A stretch of DNA of 64,000 bases from Chitinophagaceae bacterium (GCA_016786845.1 JAEUVB010000011.1:62001-126000), one strand, 5' to 3'; positions 51,463 through 60,173 are shown, counted from the first letter of the stretch. A program made the numbers and translations. The notes: generated by a model from the sequence alone, not told the origin.

Positions 51463-52260
51463 ATGAAAAAACTAATCATTACAGTCCTGATCTTACTCAG
51501 TGTACTACAATCATTTGCCGGTTGGAATCGCGGCATGCTCAGAATCAGAGACAATAGTGGACGAACCATCACAGTCAGTGTGGATGGACGCCGATACAAT
51601 AAAGTAGGTCGCACGGTTACGGTCGGAGATTTACCTTCCGGATATCATACCGTGAAAGTTTATCGATACAATACCAACGGTCATGGATATGCTAATGCCA
51701 TGTTGATGTATCAGGGAAGTATCAATGTGCGTCCGGGGCGTATTTATTACTGTACCGTAATGCGCAATCAAATGGATATCGAAGAGAATTGCTGCATCGA
51801 TGATTATGGTAATTGGAACAACAACGATAATTGGGACAACTGGGATGAAGAAGCTCATACCTGGAACAATAACCGCAGATGGAGTGATCATGACCAATGG
51901 GATGACAGAAATGATGACCGTCCAAGACCAAAAGGTAATTATGACGAAAATAGCTGGAATACTTATAAAGGCGTGATGAGTAACGGCCGTTACCAAATGC
52001 TGATCGACCAAATGCGTAAAGCTAGCTTCGAAACCTCAAAAGATAAAGTGGCCCGTCAGTTATTGGTCAATGAACGCATCACCGTCAACCAACTGATAGG
52101 CGTACTCAAAGAATTCACCTTCGAAAGTACCAAGGTCACTTTTGCCAAAGATTTTTATCGCAGTTTGTTGGATAAAGAAAACTTTATTATGGTCAATGAT
52201 CTCTTTACTTTCCAAAGCAGCAAAGATGAGATTCTGGATTATATAGGCCAACAACGATAA
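51463..52260 (+). CDS. exported DUF4476 domain protein
   Basis: 265 residues. Signal peptide (MKKLIITVLILLSVLQSFAG). Residues ~20-95 form a PEGA-like beta domain (RTITVSVDGRRYNKVGRTV, LPSGYHTVKVYRYN). A low-complexity Asn/Asp/Trp linker follows (NWNNNDNWDNWDEE, NNRRWSDHDQWDDRNDD). The C-terminal ~90 residues are DUF4476, a helical repeat (QMRKASFETSKDKVARQLL, FTFQSSKDEILDYIGQQ). Function unknown; the domain is widespread in Bacteroidota envelopes. Confidence 0.85.
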   Translation: MKKLIITVLILLSVLQSFAGWNRGMLRIRDNSGRTITVSVDGRRYNKVGRTVTVGDLPSGYHTVKVYRYNTNGHGYANAMLMYQGSINVRPGRIYYCTVMRNQMDIEENCCIDDYGNWNNNDNWDNWDEEAHTWNNNRRWSDHDQWDDRNDDRPRPKGNYDENSWNTYKGVMSNGRYQMLIDQMRKASFETSKDKVARQLLVNERITVNQLIGVLKEFTFESTKVTFAKDFYRSLLDKENFIMVNDLFTFQSSKDEILDYIGQQR

Positions 52261-52275
52261 GCTTAAATATTACTC

Positions 52276-52311
52276 AAAAAAAATCCTTCAGTTATACTGA
52301 AGGATTTTTTT
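52276..52311. terminator. bidirectional terminator
   Basis: AAATCCTTCAG-ttata-CTGAAGGATTT flanked by an A run and a T run, between the convergent DUF4476 and sucC genes. Confidence 0.88.
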
Positions 52312-52331
52312 ATGGGTTGAATATCATTTCA

Positions 52332-53546
52332 TTAAGCAACAGCTTTGTTGACCAGGTCAGCAGCTTCACTCAATAAGATTGCACTTTGAACTTTCAGGCC
52401 TGATTTTTCAATCAGCTCTTTAGCCGCTTCAGCGTTGGTTCCTTGCAGTCGAACGATTACAGGGACATTGATTTCACCAATGGCTTTATAAGCATCTACC
52501 ACACCTTGTGCAACACGGTCGCAACGAACTATACCACCAAAGATATTGATCAGGATGGCTTTTACGTTAGGATCTTTCAAAATCAGTCGAAATCCGGCTT
52601 CTACCGTTTGGGCATTCGCACCACCGCCTACATCCAAGAAATTCGCGGGTTCGCCACCGCACAATTTAATCATATCCATGGTGGCCATCGCTAATCCGGC
52701 ACCATTCACCATACAGCCTACATTGCCATCCAGTTTAACATAGTTGAGATTGCTTTCACTGGCTTCCACTTCGGTAGGGTCTTCTTCTGATTTGTCTCTG
52801 AGGGCTTCAAGGTCTTTATGACGAATGAGGGCATTATCTTCCAAATTCATCTTGCAATCCACGGCAATGATTTTGTCATCACTGGTTTTAAATAATGGAT
52901 TGATTTCCAACATGTCGCAATCCAAACCGATAAAGGCATCATATAAGGCGGTAACGAATTTGGTACAGTTTTTAAATGCTTCGCCGCTTAATCCTAAATT
53001 GAAGGCAATTTTACGTGCCTGGAAGGGTTGCAATTTTCCACCCGGTTCAATCCATTCTTTATTGATTTTTTCAGGTGTGTCATGGGCCACTTCTTCAATA
53101 TTCATACCACCTTCGGTACTGTAGATGATGGCGTATTTTTTGGTTTGGCGATCCAATAAGATGGAGAGATAAAACTCTTTCACCGGGCTGGGACCTTCAT
53201 AATAGGCATCATCGGCTAAAAAGAGTTTGCTGACCACTTTTCCGGCAGGACCGGTTTGTAGGGTCACCAAGGTATTGCCTAACATATTTTGTGCAATCTG
53301 CATGGCCGATTCTTCACTTTTACAGACCTGTACGCCATGTTGCTCCGGCATTTCTATAAAGGTACCTTTACCGCGGCCACCTGCATGGATTTGGGCTTTC
53401 ACCACCACAAAGCGGCTATTGGTTCGGGCGCTTACTTCACGATAGGCATTCACAGCCTCTTCCACCGTTTCGCAGGCGATACCATTTTGTACAGGCACAT
53501 TATATCGCTTCAGCAATTCTTTGGCCTGGTATTCATGTAATTTCAT
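52332..53546 (-). CDS. sucC: succinyl-CoA synthetase subunit beta (ADP-forming)
   Basis: About 404 residues from the ATG at 53546 (MKLHEYQAKELLKRYNVPVQ), the standard SucC start; a longer frame to 53576 adds ten residues. ATP-grasp domain with VVKAQIHAGGRGKGTF and ISILLDRQTKKYAIIYSTEG; DMLEINPLFKT carries metal ligands; the C-terminal CoA-ligase domain has GCMVNGAGLAMATMDMIK and INIFGGIVRCDRVAQGV. TCA-cycle substrate-level phosphorylation. sucD is not adjacent, which is often the case in Bacteroidota. Confidence 0.95.
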   Translation of the reverse strand: MKLHEYQAKELLKRYNVPVQNGIACETVEEAVNAYREVSARTNSRFVVVKAQIHAGGRGKGTFIEMPEQHGVQVCKSEESAMQIAQNMLGNTLVTLQTGPAGKVVSKLFLADDAYYEGPSPVKEFYLSILLDRQTKKYAIIYSTEGGMNIEEVAHDTPEKINKEWIEPGGKLQPFQARKIAFNLGLSGEAFKNCTKFVTALYDAFIGLDCDMLEINPLFKTSDDKIIAVDCKMNLEDNALIRHKDLEALRDKSEEDPTEVEASESNLNYVKLDGNVGCMVNGAGLAMATMDMIKLCGGEPANFLDVGGGANAQTVEAGFRLILKDPNVKAILINIFGGIVRCDRVAQGVVDAYKAIGEINVPVIVRLQGTNAEAAKELIEKSGLKVQSAILLSEAADLVNKAVA

Positions 53547-53664
53547 ATGAATCTTGTTTAAATGATGTATGATCAAATTAATCCGAAAGACAAACCAATA
53601 TTTATCACTTGGACCTGACTTGAAAAAATTTGCGCAAATTTACTCGTGTAATTGACAAAAAGTG

Positions 53665-53698
53665 AAAAGCTTCAGGATTTCTTTTCGAATCCTGCTTT
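53665..53698 (-). terminator. possible terminator of idi
   Basis: AAAG..CAGGATT-tcttttcg-AATCCTG-CTTT hairpin overlapping the idi stop, with a T-rich minus-strand continuation. Confidence 0.5.
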
Positions 53699-54233
53699 AG
53701 AAAGTATCAATATATTTTTTTTCCAGCATAAAGGGCAGTAGAATTTGAAACCAGGCTGTATATTTTTCAGGATTTTGAGCCATATCGGATATGATTTCCG
53801 ATACCGGCATCCATTTTACCTCCTCCACTTCGTCCGGATCTAAGCGGCTGGGACCGTCATAAAAGCCCGTAAACAGGTGATCTATTTCATGTTCAATTAA
53901 ATCCCGGCCAACTTCTGCGCGATAATGAAATACATCCCGAAAGGTCAGTTGTGCTTTGATTCCCAATTCTTCAAATAATCTTCTTTCCGCAGCCATCAGC
54001 GAAGATTCACCCGGAATAGGGTGGCTGCAACATGCATTTGCCCAAAGTCCACCGGAATGATATTTACTCAGGGCTCGTTTTTGGATGAGCATTTCGTTCT
54101 GATTATTGAATAAAAAAACAGACACTGCCCGATGCAGGAGACCCAGTCGATGGGCTTCCATTTTTTCGGCCATTCCGATTTCCTTATCATTGAGATCCAC
54201 ACAGACTACTTGTATTTCGGATGTTATATTCAT
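53697..54233 (-). CDS. idi: isopentenyl-diphosphate delta-isomerase, type 1
   Basis: Nudix-fold isomerase, 178 residues, that interconverts IPP and DMAPP in isoprenoid synthesis. Catalytic Cys in LWANACCSHP, first metal His in MEAHRLGLLHRA, Nudix-like AAERRLFEELGI, and EHEIDHLFTGFY with the second catalytic glutamate region. The ATG at 54233 (MNITSEIQVVCVD) is chosen because TACTTTTG lies five bases upstream; the longer frame to 54329 reads across that promoter. Confidence 0.93.
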   Translation of the reverse strand: MNITSEIQVVCVDLNDKEIGMAEKMEAHRLGLLHRAVSVFLFNNQNEMLIQKRALSKYHSGGLWANACCSHPIPGESSLMAAERRLFEELGIKAQLTFRDVFHYRAEVGRDLIEHEIDHLFTGFYDGPSRLDPDEVEEVKWMPVSEIISDMAQNPEKYTAWFQILLPFMLEKKYIDTF

Positions 54234-54238
54234 GGGTG

Positions 54239-54246
54239 CAAAAGTA
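54239..54246 (-). promoter_or_regulatory. -7 element TACTTTTG of idi
   Basis: Exact TAnnTTTG, then CACCC, then the idi ATG. Together with the divergent element at 54276-54283 it packs two promoters into about 50 bases. Confidence 0.6.
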
Positions 54247-54275
54247 AGAATACTAGAAAATATCCGTATTTTATA

Positions 54276-54283
54276 TATATTTG
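54276..54283 (+). promoter_or_regulatory. -7 element TATATTTG of the WecA-like gene
   Basis: Exact TAnnTTTG, nine bases before the ATG at 54293. It overlaps a TTG that could be mistaken for the start. Confidence 0.55.
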
Positions 54284-54292
54284 CCATGCACG

Positions 54293-55315
54293 ATGGATTA
54301 TTCTCTTTTGATATATGTTTTGGGGGCATTTATTGTATCGTTGGTTACACAATATCTGGTTATCGATCTGTCACACAAAAAAGGGATATTCATCGATGAT
54401 CACAACAGTACTTTACCTCAAAAGCTTCACAGTGAACCTACCCCCAGAATAGGTGGGATGGGGATTTTTTTAGCCATTTTATTCATGGCTAAGGATCTGG
54501 AATTGGGTCTCTACATTATTTTAAGCATCATTCCTGCATTTTTGGCGGGCTTTTTGGAAGATTTATTTGCCAAAATTTCGCCCTTAAGAAGACTATTGAT
54601 CATGAGTGTGAGTGTGGGCATGATCATTTATTTGAGGGATGCGGTGGTGACCAATTTTGTTGTTTTTGAAGCACCTTATTGGTTGGGTGTGGTCATTACC
54701 ACTATTGCCATTTTGGGTTTAATCAATGGAACCAATATGATTGATGGTTTTAACGGCCTTTCATCCGGGGTTTGTTTTCTGATTTTTTCTACCTACTTCG
54801 CCATCAGTATCCATTTGGGAGATCATGTATTGGCTTATATCAGTTTGATTTGCATGGCTGCCATTTTGGGATTTTTAATATTCAACTTTCCTTTGGGTAA
54901 GGTCTTTTTGGGAGATGGGGGCGCCTATAGTCTTGGATTTCTATTAGCGGTATTATCCATTATGATTGTTAAGCGCAACGATCAAATTTCACCCTGGTTT
55001 GCGATGGTCTGTTTGATTTATCCGGTATGGGAGGTAATATTTTCCTTTACCAGACGGACCTTAGTTCACCGATTGTCGCCCTTATATCCGGATTCCAAAC
55101 ATTTTCACCAATTGATTTTTAGAAATATTACAAAGCAAAATAATCCGAAGACCACCTTATTTATCTATCCGATTGTCATTTTGTTTAATTCGCTGGCTTT
55201 GTTTTTTTATAATAATACAACCGCACTGATCATTATCTCATTCGGTTTTGTGGCATCCTATTCCATATTCTACCTGATCTTTTCACGTCGTGAAATTAAT
55301 GGTCAAAAAGTCTGA
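54293..55315 (+). CDS. polyprenyl-phosphate glycosyl-1-phosphate transferase (MraY/WecA family)
   Basis: About 340 residues, ten to eleven transmembrane helices. Conserved cytoplasmic loops: PTPRIGGMGIFLAILF, LAGFLEDLFAKISPLRRL (usually DD, here ED), LINGTNMIDGFNGLSSGVC, FPLGKVFLGDGGAYSLGFLL and the late His loop (LYPDSKHFHQLIFR). It transfers a sugar-1-phosphate from a UDP-sugar to undecaprenyl phosphate, the first step of a surface glycan. Adjacent to a UDP-sugar dehydrogenase, which supports a role in polysaccharide synthesis over peptidoglycan. Confidence 0.9.
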   Translation: MDYSLLIYVLGAFIVSLVTQYLVIDLSHKKGIFIDDHNSTLPQKLHSEPTPRIGGMGIFLAILFMAKDLELGLYIILSIIPAFLAGFLEDLFAKISPLRRLLIMSVSVGMIIYLRDAVVTNFVVFEAPYWLGVVITTIAILGLINGTNMIDGFNGLSSGVCFLIFSTYFAISIHLGDHVLAYISLICMAAILGFLIFNFPLGKVFLGDGGAYSLGFLLAVLSIMIVKRNDQISPWFAMVCLIYPVWEVIFSFTRRTLVHRLSPLYPDSKHFHQLIFRNITKQNNPKTTLFIYPIVILFNSLALFFYNNTTALIIISFGFVASYSIFYLIFSRREINGQKV

Positions 55316-55334
55316 TTTTCCCTGCTGTTTTTAG

Positions 55335-55342
55335 TACTTTTG
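55335..55342 (+). promoter_or_regulatory. -7 element TACTTTTG of the UDP-sugar dehydrogenase gene
   Basis: Exact TAnnTTTG, 18 bases before the ATG at 55361. Confidence 0.55.
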
Positions 55343-55360
55343 CGTTCCTAAAAACTAAGC

Positions 55361-56650
55361 ATGTATACATCTCTGATTGAAAAGAAGGATAAATTGGCCG
55401 TAATTGGTTTGGGCTACGTCGGACTACCAATCGCGTTGGAATTGGCTCGGAAAATTAAAGTGATTGGATTTGACATTCATGCCAAGCGGGTAGAGATGAT
55501 GAAAAATCGGATTGATCCGAGTAATGAACTTAGTGCCGAGGCTTTTGACGGATGTGATATTGAATTTACAGACTCTATTGAAAAATTACGCGAGGCAAGA
55601 TTTTTTATCGTTGCAGTACCCACGCCGGTAGATCAGCATAATGTACCGGATTTAACGCCTGTATTGAAAGCCTCAGAAACCATAGGTAAGGTGATTAAAA
55701 AAGGTGATTATGTCGTCTTTGAATCCACGGTTTACCCGGGGTGTACCGAAGAAGATTGTCTGCCGGTCATTGAAAAAATATCCGGACTTAAAGCAGTCAC
55801 CGATTTTAAAATCGGCTACTCCCCTGAACGAATTAATCCGGGAGATAAGCAACATACATTACAAAATGTCGTGAAGGTAGTATCCGGATGTGATGCAGAA
55901 TCATTAGATGATATCGCTAAGACCTATGAATTAGTTGTTACCGCAGGTGTTCATCGAGCCTCATCGATTAAGGTGGCAGAAGCGGCTAAAATCATTGAGA
56001 ACACCCAACGTGATTTGAATATTGCCCTCATGAATGAATTGTCGATCATATTCGATAAGCTGGGCATCAATACGTATGAGGTGCTTGAAGCTGCTGGAAC
56101 CAAATGGAATTTTCTGAAATTTTATCCGGGTTTGGTCGGCGGACATTGTATCGGAGTGGATCCATATTATTTGACCTACAAATCAGAACAGTTAGGATAT
56201 AAGTCACGTGTCATTCTTTCCGGCCGTATCATTAATGATGAAATGGCTAGTTATGTTGCTAAGAAGACGGTACAGAATATGATTAAATCCGGGCGTGATA
56301 TCGTGAAATCAAAGGTTTTGGTGATGGGTGCTACGTTTAAAGAAAATGTAAGTGATATCCGAAATTCAAAAGTGGCTGATTTGGTTAAGGAACTCAATGG
56401 TTATAGCCTGAAAGTGGATGTCGTTGATCCACATGCGGATAGTGAAGAACTACATCATGAATATGGATTCTCTCTGACTCCTGAGATCGGACAAGATTAT
56501 GATGCCGTTATCGTTGCCGTTAATCATCATGATTATGAGAAACTTGATAATGCATTTTTTAAAGGAATTACTACGCCCAATGCATTAATGGTTGATCTGA
56601 AAGGCATTTATCGGAATAAAATTACCGATATGCAATACTGGAGTTTATAA
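55361..56650 (+). CDS. nucleotide-sugar dehydrogenase (UDP-N-acetylhexosaminuronate type)
   Basis: 429 residues. NAD-binding Rossmann loop AVIGLGYVGLPIALELA, FIVAVPTPVDQHNVPDL, VVFESTVYPGCTEEDCLPVI, GYSPERINPGDKQHT, the central helix EAAKIIENTQRDLNIALMNE, and the catalytic Cys in YPGLVGGHCIGVDPYYL. This pattern fits the TviB/WbpA/WecC group that makes UDP-GlcNAcA, GalNAcA or ManNAcA, more than UDP-glucose dehydrogenases. It lies 45 bases after the WecA-like gene. The rest of a polysaccharide cluster is not here. Confidence 0.92.
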   Translation: MYTSLIEKKDKLAVIGLGYVGLPIALELARKIKVIGFDIHAKRVEMMKNRIDPSNELSAEAFDGCDIEFTDSIEKLREARFFIVAVPTPVDQHNVPDLTPVLKASETIGKVIKKGDYVVFESTVYPGCTEEDCLPVIEKISGLKAVTDFKIGYSPERINPGDKQHTLQNVVKVVSGCDAESLDDIAKTYELVVTAGVHRASSIKVAEAAKIIENTQRDLNIALMNELSIIFDKLGINTYEVLEAAGTKWNFLKFYPGLVGGHCIGVDPYYLTYKSEQLGYKSRVILSGRIINDEMASYVAKKTVQNMIKSGRDIVKSKVLVMGATFKENVSDIRNSKVADLVKELNGYSLKVDVVDPHADSEELHHEYGFSLTPEIGQDYDAVIVAVNHHDYEKLDNAFFKGITTPNALMVDLKGIYRNKITDMQYWSL

Positions 56651-56781
56651 TTCAGCCTTTACTGATAGTTTAATAACCACGGGTTGATTTGCTGACATGT
56701 ATGTTGAATTCTTCATCCATTAGATGAAAAAACTACATTCTGTTTTACTGTTTTTGAAAAGGAGGTGGTTAAAGTCAGTGA

Positions 56782-57081
56782 TTATTTCTTTGGATCTGAA
56801 ATCGTATCAAATACGAAAACATCCTCATGCGGGGTTTTCATATAATATTTCTCACGCGCATATTTTTCCAGCACAGCAGAATCCGTTTTGATCGCTTTTT
56901 GTTCCGATTCCAAACGGGATACCTCTTGTTCAAGATATTTAATTTTTTCTTTCATCACCTTGAGCTCTTCATGCTGTCGGTATTGAGAAACAATATCATA
57001 TTGGGTAAAAAAGAAAATCCAAACGAGAAATACAACTGTAGCCAGAAAGTATTTGTTCTTGAGGATGTTCAGCAATAACAT
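56782..57081 (-). CDS. FtsB/DivIC-type septum formation initiator
   Basis: 99 residues: a short cytoplasmic start, one transmembrane helix (YFLATVVFLVWIFFF), a periplasmic coiled coil (EELKVMKEKIKYLEQEVSRL) and the C-terminal KYAREKYYMKTPHEDVFV typical of FtsB/DivIC. Divisome bitopic protein that bridges FtsQ and FtsL. It follows yajC by 13 bases on the same strand. Confidence 0.88.
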   Translation of the reverse strand: MLLLNILKNKYFLATVVFLVWIFFFTQYDIVSQYRQHEELKVMKEKIKYLEQEVSRLESEQKAIKTDSAVLEKYAREKYYMKTPHEDVFVFDTISDPKK

Positions 57082-57094
57082 GATGCGTGCAGGA

Positions 57095-57439
57095 TCAAGC
57101 CTGAGTTGTGGTATTCATTCTTTTGCGCAATGCAATGGTCATCTCCATAGAAATAGCACTTTTCTCCATTTTTACAATGGCGTTTCGGTCTATTTCAACA
57201 GAAATTGTACCATCATCATTTGTACGGATAATTTTACCATGTATACCTGAGGTGGTTACGATAATGTCACCCACATTCGTTGTATTGGAGAATTCTTTTT
57301 GTTCTTTGGCGCGTTTCATTTGAGGACGAATCATGAAAAAATACATGACCGCAATCATGCCGACCATAAAGACGACATTCATCATTGGGTTTGGCTTTCC
57401 ACCTTCGCCCATCATTAATAGTGTGTTGATTAGATTCAT
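57095..57439 (-). CDS. yajC: preprotein translocase subunit YajC
   Basis: 114 residues. One transmembrane helix (VFMVGMIAVMYFFMIRPQMK), then the conserved RPQMKRAKEQKEFSNTTNVG, GDIIVTTSGIHGKIIRTNDD and TISVEIDRNAIVKMEKSAIS. Partner of SecDF in the Sec holotranslocon. Part of a minus-strand run nusB - DUF1573 - yajC - ftsB/divIC. Confidence 0.95.
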   Translation of the reverse strand: MNLINTLLMMGEGGKPNPMMNVVFMVGMIAVMYFFMIRPQMKRAKEQKEFSNTTNVGDIIVTTSGIHGKIIRTNDDGTISVEIDRNAIVKMEKSAISMEMTIALRKRMNTTTQA

Positions 57440-57493
57440 ACAGATTTTTATCAGGGGGCAAATTTAAAGGAATAAAATGAAAGTTCCCTTTTT

Positions 57494-57982
57494 TTATTGT
57501 GCATCACCTACTTCTGCCTGAATGTAAAGGGTATAGGAAGAAGGGTTTCCGTTGGTGTACAGAATAACACTTTTTTCGTTATAACCTCTTTTGCCCTGAC
57601 TATTAAAAGTCACTTTAACAGAGCCCTTTTCTCCTTTACGTATGGGCTGATGAGGATATTCCGGAACCGTACAACCACATGAAGCTTTTGCTTCACTGAT
57701 CAGGAGATCTTTATTTCCGGAATTCACAAAACTGAATTCATAAGCCAAAATTTCTCCTTCATGAATCCGGCCGAAATTATGCAAGGTATCTTCAAATTGC
57801 ATGTAGCCTAATGAATGCAATGAATGACTGTCGGAATTTACAGAGGTGGGCCGCTCAATGAGTTCTGTAGACAGTTTGCCGGACAATGCATTTTTTTCAT
57901 TTGTCTCTTTGGGACTATTACATGAGGCTGTCAATTGATATAATAAACCCAAGCAGCCTATGGTTGACAGAACATGCTTCAT
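57494..57982 (-). CDS. DUF1573 domain lipoprotein
   Basis: 162 residues with a lipoprotein-like signal (LSTIGCLGLLYQLTASC). The DUF1573 Ig-like domain is at residues ~60-155: DTLHNFGRIHEGEILAYEFS, LISEAKASCGCTVPEYPHQP with the hallmark CGC, and GSVKVTFNSQGKRGYNEKSV. The function is not established. Between nusB and yajC, a common order in Bacteroidota. Confidence 0.88.
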   Translation of the reverse strand: MKHVLSTIGCLGLLYQLTASCNSPKETNEKNALSGKLSTELIERPTSVNSDSHSLHSLGYMQFEDTLHNFGRIHEGEILAYEFSFVNSGNKDLLISEAKASCGCTVPEYPHQPIRKGEKGSVKVTFNSQGKRGYNEKSVILYTNGNPSSYTLYIQAEVGDAQ

Positions 57983-57986
57983 GATA

Positions 57987-58916
57987 TCACGATTTACCGG
58001 TCAATGATGTTTTAATAATTTTATTTTCTTTTTCCAGTTCTTTTCGAACGTTATCTAATATGCCATTTACAAATTGACCACTTTGAAGTGTGGAGAATGA
58101 TTTGGCCAGGTCGATATATTCATTAATAGATACTTTAACCGGGATATTGGGAAAATAGAGTAGCTCGCAAATTCCAAGGTGAAGCAGAATTAAATCAATC
58201 ATGGCTACACGTTCGGCATCCCAGTTAATGAGTTTGGGTTCTATCAATTTGAAAACAGTTTCTTTTTTATCGAAATAGCAAATGAGTAATTCCTTGGCGA
58301 ATTCATGTTTTTCAAGACTGATAATATTCGTAAAGTTGAAGGTAGAAGCCGACAACAATACCTTACTAGTCCATGCAGGCAGCATTTCATCATCTGTATA
58401 CCAGTTGATGTATTGACCTGAAAGGAAGCTGACGGCATCTTCGTTTTTTAAGATACATTGATCCAGAATGACCTCCAGAATTTTCTTTTCTTCCATGGCC
58501 GTACGTTCCGGGTCAGAAAGATAAGTTTTGTATTCAGGTGTTTCAATGAGAATCAGGAAGAGACTTTTGACCAGGTCTTCATCGAATAAATGTGCAATTT
58601 TGTGCTTTTTAACAACCTCCGCAAATGAGGTATTGTTTTTCAGTTTTTGCATCAACAAATTGCCGGCTAATTTGACATTGACATTTAAATCTTCCCGGGT
58701 GGCAATTCTTTTAGACGCTTTCTGATTGGAATAAATCAATACGTAATCCGTAATTAAAAACAGCAGGTGGCAAACCGAGGCCAGAAGGGCAGAAGATTGG
58801 GTGATTTTTTGATCTAAATATTTTAAAGCGACGGATTCCTGAATCGTATCTTCCTGTTGTTCCATTTCGTAAATGGTCTGAAATACTTTTATTCGTATAT
58901 TTCTTCTGCTGATCAT
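57987..58916 (-). CDS. nusB: transcription antitermination factor NusB (long Bacteroidota form)
   Basis: 309 residues, about twice the enterobacterial length but normal for the phylum. Begins MISRRNIRIKVFQTIYEME, the NusB N-terminal helix; the core RNA/S10-binding half is at residues ~200-300 (ELLICYFDKKETVFKLIEPK, RVAMIDLILLHLGICELLYF, PVKVSINEYIDLAKSFSTLQ, GQFVNGILDNVRKEL). Binds boxA with ribosomal protein S10 to prevent early termination in rRNA operons. TAGTTTTG lies 26 bases upstream. Confidence 0.95.
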   Translation of the reverse strand: MISRRNIRIKVFQTIYEMEQQEDTIQESVALKYLDQKITQSSALLASVCHLLFLITDYVLIYSNQKASKRIATREDLNVNVKLAGNLLMQKLKNNTSFAEVVKKHKIAHLFDEDLVKSLFLILIETPEYKTYLSDPERTAMEEKKILEVILDQCILKNEDAVSFLSGQYINWYTDDEMLPAWTSKVLLSASTFNFTNIISLEKHEFAKELLICYFDKKETVFKLIEPKLINWDAERVAMIDLILLHLGICELLYFPNIPVKVSINEYIDLAKSFSTLQSGQFVNGILDNVRKELEKENKIIKTSLTGKS

Positions 58917-58941
58917 ATAAAGAGCCCTTTTTTAAGAGGTG

Positions 58942-58949
58942 CAAAACTA
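58942..58949 (-). promoter_or_regulatory. -7 element TAGTTTTG of the nusB operon
   Basis: Exact TAnnTTTG on the minus strand, followed by CACC, about 25 bases before the nusB ATG. Confidence 0.55.
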
Positions 58950-59201
58950 ATCGATTTATACAAGAGAATTCAATTCTTTTTTGAAAAATTAAAAGTTAGT
59001 TGCATTTCACCAAACACATATGTATATTTTACATATTATAATTATATAAAATGTATTTAATTATAATTCAATTTATTATATGCTACATTTTCATATATAA
59101 CAGAAGCCCCCCAAAAAAGGCCTAAAAATTATTGAGGATTAATTCTTTTAAAAGCACAGGTTTGATTATTTTCACTCCACTAAACCAATAAATTCTACAA
59201 T

Positions 59202-60083
59202 TTGTTTATTAATAATAACCTTCGGGTCAGGATCGATGATGAAACAAAGACCCTGTGGGTAGGCATTGATCTACAGGATAAATTATGTTATTCAATGAGT
59301 TTTCTCGAGAACCTGACCTATGTCAAGGATCTCATCGTCTATTTCATTAAAAAAGAAAATATTCGCTACGTCGTGGCCTATTCCTTGAACAAAGGTGTTT
59401 GGAATTTAGGTGGTGATTTAGAATTTTTTGTTTCTTGTATCAAGAATAACAATAAGAAGCTTTTGCAGGATTATGCCTACAAATGCATCGAGCTGGTATA
59501 TAATTATAATAGCAATTATGAAATGGATGTATTCTCTACCTGTGTAGTACAGGGGAATGCCTTCGGAGGAGGCTTTGAAAGTGCACTCTCCGGCAATTTT
59601 ATCATTGCTGAAGAGTCTGCCAAATTTAGTTTCCCAGAAATCATATTTGGCACCTTCCCCGGTATGGGAGCCTACAGTTTTCTAACCAAGAAAGTTGGGT
59701 TCAATAAAGCCAATGAAATTATCAATTCTAATAAAACCTACACAGCCCGTGAAATTTTTGATCAGGGCATTATCAATAAAGTTTGTGAAGACGGAATGGG
59801 CATCGCTACGATTTCTTCTATGATTAAGAATGGAGAGCTTGAAAAATATGTGACCAATCCATTTTTAAATATTTGCAGTAAGGTATCTAAACAGGAACTC
59901 ATCGATGTGGTGAATGTTTGGTTGGATAAAGCGTTTACGCTGACGGATGAAAATTTGGCCAGAATGTTAAAACTGGCGAGTTTTCAGAAAAGGAAGGTTG
60001 ATCAAATCAAAAGAGTAGAACCTTCCATTGAAGAAGAGATGAAGCTCGCCCAAATCAATTCCTTAATCAATAATGCGTTTTAA
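59202..60083 (+). CDS. RpfF-like enoyl-CoA hydratase (candidate diffusible signal factor synthase)
   Basis: 293 residues, crotonase superfamily. Several blocks match RpfF more closely than beta-oxidation hydratases: GVWNLGGDLEFFVSCI (65-80), VVQGNAFGGGFESALS (115-130), FSFPEIIFGTFPGMGAYSFL (142-161) and the C-terminal ELIDVVNVWLDKAFTL. The two glutamates that act in RpfF (E141 and E161 there) correspond to E126 and E146 here, with the same 20-residue spacing. RpfF makes cis-2-unsaturated fatty acid signals from acyl-ACP. Start is TTG at 59202, since no ATG is available before the conserved part. The upstream 285 bases are very AT-rich. No rpfC, rpfG or other sensor is adjacent. Confidence 0.82.
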   Translation: MFINNNLRVRIDDETKTLWVGIDLQDKLCYSMSFLENLTYVKDLIVYFIKKENIRYVVAYSLNKGVWNLGGDLEFFVSCIKNNNKKLLQDYAYKCIELVYNYNSNYEMDVFSTCVVQGNAFGGGFESALSGNFIIAEESAKFSFPEIIFGTFPGMGAYSFLTKKVGFNKANEIINSNKTYTAREIFDQGIINKVCEDGMGIATISSMIKNGELEKYVTNPFLNICSKVSKQELIDVVNVWLDKAFTLTDENLARMLKLASFQKRKVDQIKRVEPSIEEEMKLAQINSLINNAF

Positions 60084-60142
60084 TCTAACCATTTCCAATA
60101 AAAAAACGTCTTGCATAATGTGGATATTAACATATGTTAATG

Positions 60143-60173
60143 TTTGAACATTTAAATAAATTTCTTATATTTG
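60143..60173 (+). promoter_or_regulatory. full promoter: TTTG (60143-60146) and TATATTTG (60166-60173)
   Basis: Both consensus elements with a 19-base spacer, 20 bases before the ATG of the Omp28-like lipoprotein at 60194. Confidence 0.75.
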
